Shown here: in pieces, positions 57,361 through 64,000 of the stretch
How the letters are laid out: each line of letters opens with the position of its first letter
Position numbering within the stretch: the first letter of the stretch is position 1
Source of the DNA: Pleurodeles waltl
Taxonomy: Eukaryota; Chordata; Amphibia; Caudata; Salamandridae
Assembly (NCBI RefSeq): GCF_031143425.1
Contig: NC_090443.1
Coordinates: 1,061,447,321-1,061,511,320, forward strand
Length of the DNA: 64,000 nt
Reading direction: 5' to 3'
Translations under genes and position numbers: made by a program
The notes under the pieces: model-generated
Told to the model about the DNA's origin: nothing
Seen by the model: the letters and a program-made list of their open reading frames with translations, nothing else
The model's database searches: none

Positions 57361-57653
57361 AACGATATAGGTTTGATAATTAGTAATCCTGACACTATTA
57401 AAAAGATTTTACAAGCAATTCTCAAATATGTTAAGTATGCTAAATATGCTAAAATATTCTAAAGCATATGGTTGTACTAATAATGTTAATAAAACTGAAT
57501 TCTTCCCATTAACTGTTCATTGTGCTCCAAATATGTTAAATGATACCAATATTATATACCAAAAAGAGAATATTAATTAGCTGAGAATTATATTTTCAAA
57601 TTCTAATAAAGATACTATCTCTCTGACTATCATATGTTTATATGATATCAAAA
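57361..57653 (+). pseudogene. L1-like RT 3' fragment in opposite orientation
   Basis: The plus frame includes SKAYGCTNNVNKTEFFPLTV, which resembles the SGYKINxxKSExxPL block of L1 reverse transcriptase. It lies directly beside the minus-strand endonuclease piece. It is cut on the right by an LTR at 57654. Confidence 0.45.
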
Positions 57654-58143
57654 TAGTGCTCATAGTGAAAACCCTATGTTGTCAGTATGTTTGATATGTG
57701 TCACTGGGATCCTGCTAGGCAGGACCCCAGTGCTCAGAGTATGTGCTCTGTATGTGTTCCCGGTGTGGTGCCTAACTGTCTCACTGAGGCTCTGCTAACC
57801 AGAACCTCAGTGTTTATGCTCTCTCTGCTTTCTAAAATTGTCACTGCAGGCTAGTGACTAATTTTACCAATTCTCATTGGCACACTGGAACACCCTTATA
57901 ATTCCCTTGTATATGGTACCTAGGTACCCAAGGTATTGGGGTTCCAGGAGATCCCTATGGGCTGTAGCATTTCTTTTGCCACCCATAGGGAGCTCAGACA
58001 ATTCTTACACAGGACTGCCACTGCAGCCTGAGTGAAGTAACGTCCATGTTATTTCACAGTCATTTTTCACTGCGCATAAGTAACTTATATGTCACCTATA
58101 TGTCTAACCCTCACTTGGTGAAGGTTAGGTGCCAAGTTACTTA

Positions 58144-59149
58144 GGCCCTCATTCTGACCTTGGCGGTCGGCGGAGAGGCGGCGGTCGGACCGCGAACAGA
58201 CCGGCGGTATTAAAAATGGCATTCTGACCGCGGCGGTCACCGCCGCGACCGACCGCCACTTCCCCACTCCGACAGCCACGGCGGTCATGACCGACGGGGT
58301 GGAGTCTGCGCACTCCGGTCCGGCGGTCGACCCAAGACCGCCAACGGTATCATGACCCTGCTTACCGCCGCGGTTTCTGGCGTTCGGGAACCGCCATGCG
58401 AACCATGGCGGTAGGCACTATCGGGGCCAGGGAATTCCTTCCCTGGCACTGATAGGGGTCTCCCCCACCCCCCACTGCCCCCCCGAGTTCTCCCCCCACA
58501 CCCTCCACCCCCCTGTCACCCCCCAGAGGTGGTACGAACCCCCTCCCCACCCCCACCTCGACATGCACATACACGCACCCCGACATGCACACACCCCCAA
58601 CATGCACATATACACACCCCCTACACACACACATACACAACGGGGACACATACCCGCACACATACATGCCGACATGCGCACCCGCCGAACTACACACATT
58701 GCCCATAGGCACAGCAGCACTCCCCGCCCGCATGCACGCACTCACACACCCCCTCTACACACTCACACGCACACCCCCATGCACGCACACATCACACAAC
58801 ACCCCCCCACCCCCTCCCCTCACGGACGATCAACTTACCTTGTGCGTTGGTCCTCCGGGAGGCGACGGGAGCCATAGGGACGTGACCGCCAACAGAAGAC
58901 CGCCAACAGAAGACCGCCACACAGAAATGTGGGTCGTAATTCTGGGGGCGGTGTTCTGCTGGCGTGGCGGTGGAGGTTGACCAGTCTCCACTTTCCCGCC
59001 GACCGCCAGTGTGGCTGCTGGCGGTATTCCGGCGGAACGCTCCCAGCGGTCGGAATACGCGCAGCGGCATACCGCCGCGGTCGGCGGTCTTTACCGCGGC
59101 GGTAACTCGGCGGTCTTGCGAAAAGACCGCCAAGGTCAGAATGAGGGCC
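58144..59149. mobile_element. Long Harbinger-like element with CA-rich insert (1,006 bp)
   Basis: Ends GGCCCTCATTCTGACCTTGG in inverted orientation, flanked by TTA at 58141-58143 and 59150-59152. The related LTR near 27208-27212 gives the empty site (GTTACTTAGTGTG). The interior differs from the 630-bp family by a CA/CCC-rich stretch at 58556-58810. No transposase frame. Confidence 0.9.
58556..58810. repeat. CA-rich low-complexity stretch
   Basis: Imperfect CACA and CCCC runs inside the Harbinger-like element. Open frames here on either strand are composition artefacts. Confidence 0.8.
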
Positions 59150-62039
59150 TTAGTGTGTGGGCACCTTGGCACTAGCCAAGGTGCCCCCACATTGCTCAGG
59201 GCAAATTCCCCAAACTTTGTGAGTGCGGGAACACCATTACACGCATGCACTACATATAGGTCACTACCTATATGTAGCGTCACAATGGTAACTCGGAACA
59301 TGGCCATGTAACATGTCTAGGATCATGGAATTGTCACCCCAATACCATTCTGGTATTGGGGTGACAATTCCATGCATCCCCAGGTCTCTAGCACAGAACC
59401 CGGGTACTGCCAAACTGCCTTTCTGGGGTTTCCACTGCAGCTGCTGCTGCTGCCAACCCCCCAGACAGGTTTCTGCCCCCCTGGGTTCTGGGCAGCCAAG
59501 TCCCAGGAAGGCAGAACAAAGGATTTCCACTGAGAGAGGGTGTTACACCCTCTCCTTTTGGAAATAGGTGTGAAGGGCTGGGGAAGAGTAGCCTCCCCCA
59601 GCCTCTAGAAATGCTTTGATGGGCACAGATGGTGCCCATCTCTGCATAAGCCAGTCTACACCGGTTCAGGGATCCCCCAGCCCTGGTACAAAACTGGACA
59701 AAGGAAAGGGGAGTGACCACTCCCCTGACCAGTACCTCCCAGGGGAGGTGCCCAGAGCTCCTCCAGTGTGTCCCAGACCTCTGCCATCTTGGATTCAGAG
59801 GTGTTGGGGGCACACTGGACTGCTCTGAGTGGCCAGTGCCAGCAGGTGATGTCAGAGGCTCCTTTTGATAGGCTATTAGCTCTCTTGGTAGCCAATCCTC
59901 CTAACCTGGAAGCCAAACCTCCTTTTCTGGCTATTTAGGGTCTCTGCTTCGGGGAATTCTTCAGGTAACGAATGCAAGAGCTCACCAGAGTTCCTCTGCA
60001 TCTCCCTCTTCGCCTTCTACCAAGGATCGACCGCTGACTGCTCCAGGACACCTGCAAAACCGCAGCAAAGTAGCAAGACGACTACCAGCAACATTGTAGC
60101 GCCTAATCCTGCCGGCTTTCTCGACTGTTTACAGGTGGTGCATGCTCTGGGGGTATCCTGCCTTCACCCTGCACCAGAAGCTCTGAAGAAATCTCCCGTG
60201 GGGCGACGGAATCTTCCCCCTGCAACCGCAGGCAACAAAAGACTGCATCACTGGTCCTCTGGGTCCCCTCTCATCCTGACGAGCGTGGTCCCTGGAACAC
60301 AGCAACTCTGTCCAAGTGACTACCACAGTCCAGTGACTCTTCAGTCCAAATTTGGTGGACGTAAGTCATTGCCTCCTCACGCTAGACTGCAAAGCTGTGT
60401 ACTGCGTGATTTGCAGCTGCTCCAGCTCCTGTGCACTCTTCCAGGATTTCCTTTGTGCACAGCCTAGCCTGGGTCCCCAGCACTCTATCCTGCAGTGCAC
60501 AACCCTCTGAGTTGTGCACCCTCTTTTGCAACTTCGCATGGACTCTGGTTCACTATTCTTCTAAGTGCCTGTTGGGGTACTTCTGCGGGTGCTGCCTGCT
60601 TCTGTGAGGGCTCTCTCAGTTGCTGAGCACCCCCTCTGTCTCCTCCTCCAAAAGGCGACATCCTGGTCCTTCCTGGTCCTCAGCAGCACCCAAAAACCTC
60701 TACCTCAACCCTTGCAGCTAGCAAGGCTTATTTGCGGTATTTCTGCGTGGGAATACCTCTGCAAGCTTCATCGCGACGTGGCACATCTGTCTTCCAAATA
60801 AGAAGTTCCTAGTCCTCTTCTTTCTTGCAGAATTCCAAGCTTCTTCCATCCAGAGGCAGCTTCCATGCACCTTCATCCGGGGTTTCCTGGGCTCCTGCCC
60901 CCCCTGGACACTGTCGCGACTATTGAACTTGGTCCCCTTCCCTTGCAGTTCCTCAGGTCCGGAAATCCGTTGTCGGTGCACTGCTGGTGTTTTTTGTTCT
61001 TGCAGAATCCCCCTATCACGACTGTTGTGCTCTCTGGGGGTAGTAGGTGCACTTTACTCCTACTTTTCAGGGTCTTGGGGAGAGGTATCTTGGACACCCT
61101 GACTGTTTTCTTACAGTCCCAGCGACCCTCTACAAGCTCACATAGGTCTGGGGTCCATTCGTGATTCGTATTCCACTTTTGGAGTGTATGGTTTGTGTTG
61201 CCCCTATACCTATGCTTGCCTATTGCAACCTATTGTAATTCTACACTGTTTGCATTACTTTTCTGACTCTTACTTACCTGATTTTGGTTTGTGTCCATAT
61301 AACTTGTGTATATAACTTATCCTCATACTGAGGGTACTCACTGAGATACTTGTGGCATATTGTCATAAAAATAAAGTACCTTTATTTTTAGTAACTCTGA
61401 GTATTGTGTTTTCTTATGATATTGTGCATATGACACCAGTGGTATAGTGGGAGCTTTGCATGTCTCCTAGTTCAGCCTAAGCTGCTTTGCCATAGCTACC
61501 TTCTATCAGCCTAAGCTGCTAGAAACACCTCTTGTACACTTATAAGGGATAACTGGACCTGGCACAAGGTGTAAGTACCTCTGGCACCCACTTCAAGCCA
61601 GACCAGCCTCCTACAACCAGTGTCTGGCACATGTATTTAAAACGGTTTCCCTGTTCACTTAATATGTCTAAGAAACAACAAAAACATAGAAGGGGCATAT
61701 TTGTTCATGCATATGTGCACACTCTGGTAATATAATGCACCCTGCCTTAGGACTGAAGACCTGCTGTAGGGGTGACTTACAGATATTACAATCAGTGCCT
61801 TAGGGGACATAGCATACAAGTTTATGTCATGTCATGTTTTCAAATTTGGGAGCACCTTGTCACGCAGCCTGCAATGGCAGTCTGCATAAGGTTGGTGGTG
61901 GGTCCCTCAGAGTGGCACAAGTTGTGCTGCAGCTCTGAGGGGCACACTTCAGTACCATGCCCTAGGTACCAGGGGTGCCAATTACTAGGGACTTACAAGG
62001 GGGCTGAAGGTCCTGCTAACTTGGGGATCAAGTGACCAA

Positions 62040-62670
62040 GGCCCTCATTATGACCCTGGCGGTGTTGCACCGCCAGGGCCAACGGGGGCGGGAGCACCGC
62101 CGACAGGCCGGCGGTGCTCCCTTGGGCATTCTGACCGCGGCGCTTTGGCCGCGGTCAGAAATGGAAAACCGGCGGTCTCCCGCCGGTTTTCCGTTGCCCA
62201 TTTGAATCCCCCATGGCGGCGCAGCTCGCTGCGCCGCCATGGGGGATTCTGACACCCCCTACCGCCATCCTGTTCCTGGCGGTTCGCCCGCCAGGAACAG
62301 GATGGCGGTAGGGGGTGTCGCGGGGCCCCTGGGGGCCCCTGCAGTGCCCATGCCAATGGTATGGGCACTGCAGGGGCCACCGTAAGAGGGCCCCGCTAGT
62401 ATTTCACTGTCTGCATAGCAGACAGTGAAATACGCGACGGGTGCAGTAGCACCCGTCGCACCTTCCCACTCCGCCGGCTCGATTACGAGCCGGCTTCATG
62501 GTGGGAAGGTCGTTTTCCCCCTGGGCTGGCGGGCGGCCTTTCGGCGGCCGCCCGCCAGCCCAGGGGAAAAGTCAAAATACCCGCCGCGGTCTTGCGACCG
62601 CGGTATGGTATTTTGACGGCGGGACTTTGGCGGGCGGCCTCCGCCGCCCGCCAAGGTCCGAATGAGGGCC
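62040..62670. mobile_element. Harbinger-like chain-of-hairpins element (631 bp)
   Basis: Ends GGCCCTCATTATGACC and complement GGCCCTCATTCGGACC, with CAA on both sides (62037-62039 and 62671-62673). It shares nearly all interior palindromes with 54309-54937, including the 31-bp stem (62252-62282 with 62288-62318). Confidence 0.9.
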
Positions 62671-62817
62671 CAAGTGTCTTGTTTTAGGGAAGGAACACTG
62701 GCACTGGGAGCCTCATTAGCAGGAACCCAGTGCACTTCAGTCAAAGTTGCATCTAAAACAAATTGGCAAAAAGTGTGTGTGGGGGGTGGGTACTGCAACC
62801 AAAACCCAGCTCCCTAC

Positions 62818-63038
62818 CAGTGCTTAATTTGTAAATAAAAGCATGCCGGAGCCCAAAGCCCTCCTCTTAAACACGCAGCTGCTGCAATTAAATGTGTGAG
62901 CACTGAATACTGAGGCAGCGTAATCCTGAAGCCATCTCGGGCCTCTTCAATCCAATTGAGTCAAAAGAATAAGCGCCGGCCCACAAATATTAATGCTGGT
63001 GCTCAGCACCGGAAACAACAAACACAAATTAAGCACTG
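62818..63038. mobile_element. hAT-type miniature element (221 bp)
   Basis: Perfect 14-bp terminal inverted repeats, CAGTGCTTAATTTG and complement, are flanked by the 8-bp duplication CTCCCTAC at 62810-62817 and 63039-63046. Eight-base duplications and CAGxG ends are typical of hAT. No coding frame. It is nested in the LTR at 61616-63047. Confidence 0.92.
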
Positions 63039-63047
63039 CTCCCTACA

Positions 63048-63436
63048 TTAAGTGTGTGAATTAAAGAATGGCTATTACTAATGCTCATGTGAGAAGGAGA
63101 CAGTGATGCTCCATTTTGAGAATTCACAGAGCAATTAAAGTTATTTCATACTTCTTGTAGACCTATTTTACTTCATCAGAGGCTCATTGAAATTATATTA
63201 CTATATATTGACCATGTAACTACTATTCAGGGGGCTTCCCGCATGCAACACAAACTACATGTTCAGGACCTCAAACTATCAGGACAGACATGGCCTGGAC
63301 TGGCTATATACATGTACCGCCCATGCAGAGAGAGGTCAAGTAACTATATCTAAGACTAGGCAATGATGATAAAGTTGAAAGGAATTTACCAGCAGCTTAG
63401 ACAGTGAGTACTGCAATGACAAGGCATTGAGGTGGC
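63048..63436. other. Spacer, no gene recognised
   Basis: AT-rich sequence before the terminal minisatellite, with no motif-bearing frame. Confidence 0.4.
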
Positions 63437-64000
63437 CATAGCACTCAGACATCTACGCATGCATGAGGTGGCCAGTACCACTCAGACATCTACACATGCA
63501 TGAAGTGACCGGTACCGCTCTATGCATGAGATGGCCGCTACAACTCAGATATCTATGCATGCATGAGGTGGCAAGTACCACTCAGCAATCTACAAATGCA
63601 TGAGGTGGTAGGCACCACTCAGGCATCTACGCATGTTTGAGGTGGCCGGTTCAACTCAGACATCTAAGCATGCATGAGGTGGCCATTACCACTCAGACAT
63701 CTATGCATGTATGTGGTGCTGGTGCCACTCAGACATCTACGCATGCATGAGGTGGCCAGTTCCACTCAGGCATCTACGCAACCAAGAAGTGTCCGGTACC
63801 ACTCAGACATCTATGCATGCATGAGGTGGCCAGTACCACTCAAACATCTGTGCATGCATAAGATGCCCAGTACCACTAAGACCTCTATGCATGCATGAGG
63901 TGGCCAGTACCACTCTGTCACCTACACATGCATGAGGCAGCCCATATCACTCAGAAATCTATGCAGGCATAAATTGGCCAGTACCACTCAAACATCTATG
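63437..64000. repeat. 37-bp minisatellite, runs off the window
   Basis: Units such as CACTCAGACATCTACGCATG followed by CATGAGGTGGCCAGTAC repeat every 37 bp, with some shortened units. About fifteen units are present before the window ends. The overlapping open frame is an artefact. Confidence 0.9.

Larger units (their letters stand above)
57654..61615 (+). repeat. 5'-truncated long LTR with nested transposon
   Basis: It is homologous to 26614-29474 from about position 115 to the end (CAGCCTCCTACA). U3 hairpins are at 57702-57732 and 57782-57812. The AATAAA signal is near 61370. The Harbinger-like element 58144-59149 is nested inside. It also has segments seen in 31463-33927 but absent from 26614-29474. 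Confidence 0.85.
61616..63047 (-). repeat. Long LTR end, fourth family, with two nested elements
   Basis: The right terminus CTCCCTACA is at about 63047, after removing the hAT element. A hairpin at 62701-62733 near the right end matches the pattern in other long LTRs. The left edge is unclear and may coincide with the end of the previous LTR. Orientation is inferred from the hairpin position. Confidence 0.5.

Noticed and set aside
58362..59307. Several frames over 100 codons
   Set aside because: They are produced by CA-rich low complexity and GC-rich palindromes inside a transposon.
1..64000. CRISPR array, prophage or bacterial operon
   Set aside because: The tandem repeats have no spacer structure of CRISPR type, and all recognisable genes are eukaryotic.

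Overview
The window looks like intergenic or intronic DNA from a very large vertebrate genome. Nested LTR retrotransposons, palindromic DNA-transposon derivatives, LINE remnants and minisatellites cover most of it. The mix (Ty3/gypsy elements, Harbinger-like GGCCCTCATT elements, L1/L2-like LINE debris, a class II olfactory receptor) suggests a salamander, probably a newt such as Pleurodeles. That is an inference from sequence style and was not tested. There is no sign of bacterial genes, rRNA, tRNA or CRISPR.

Layout: 1-4663 is a left flank with a TG-rich, higher-order minisatellite. 4664-9888 is a complete minus-strand Ty3/gypsy element with identical 193-bp LTRs, a 5-bp target duplication and two in-frame stops in pol. 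9900-10387 is a 28-bp minisatellite. 10388-19296 is a minus-strand element with very long LTRs that encodes only Gag and protease. 19297-22450 holds a probable retrocopy and a short transposon derivative. 22450-36230 is an old, broken plus-strand gypsy copy split by other insertions, including a plus-strand relative of the Gag/protease element. 36231-45004 contains L2-like LINE debris, an LTR remnant, possible exons of an unknown gene and a probable further LTR. 45009-50164 is a candidate piggyBac-type non-autonomous element filled with tandem repeats. 50862-51794 is an intact minus-strand olfactory receptor, the only confident host gene. 51860-63047 is a stack of Harbinger-like elements, long LTRs, an L1-like LINE and a small hAT element. 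63437-64000 is a 37-bp minisatellite that runs off the window.

The most interesting signal is structural. The long LTRs carry tandem hairpins of about 31 nt near their U3 end. The loop core (CTG-CTAAC-CAG or its complement) stays nearly constant while the stem bases change on both sides together. Single versions occur in three other LTR groups in the window. A second array of covarying short hairpins lies just upstream of the 3' LTR of the Gag/protease element. Both arrays look like conserved nucleic-acid structures that ordinary annotation would miss.
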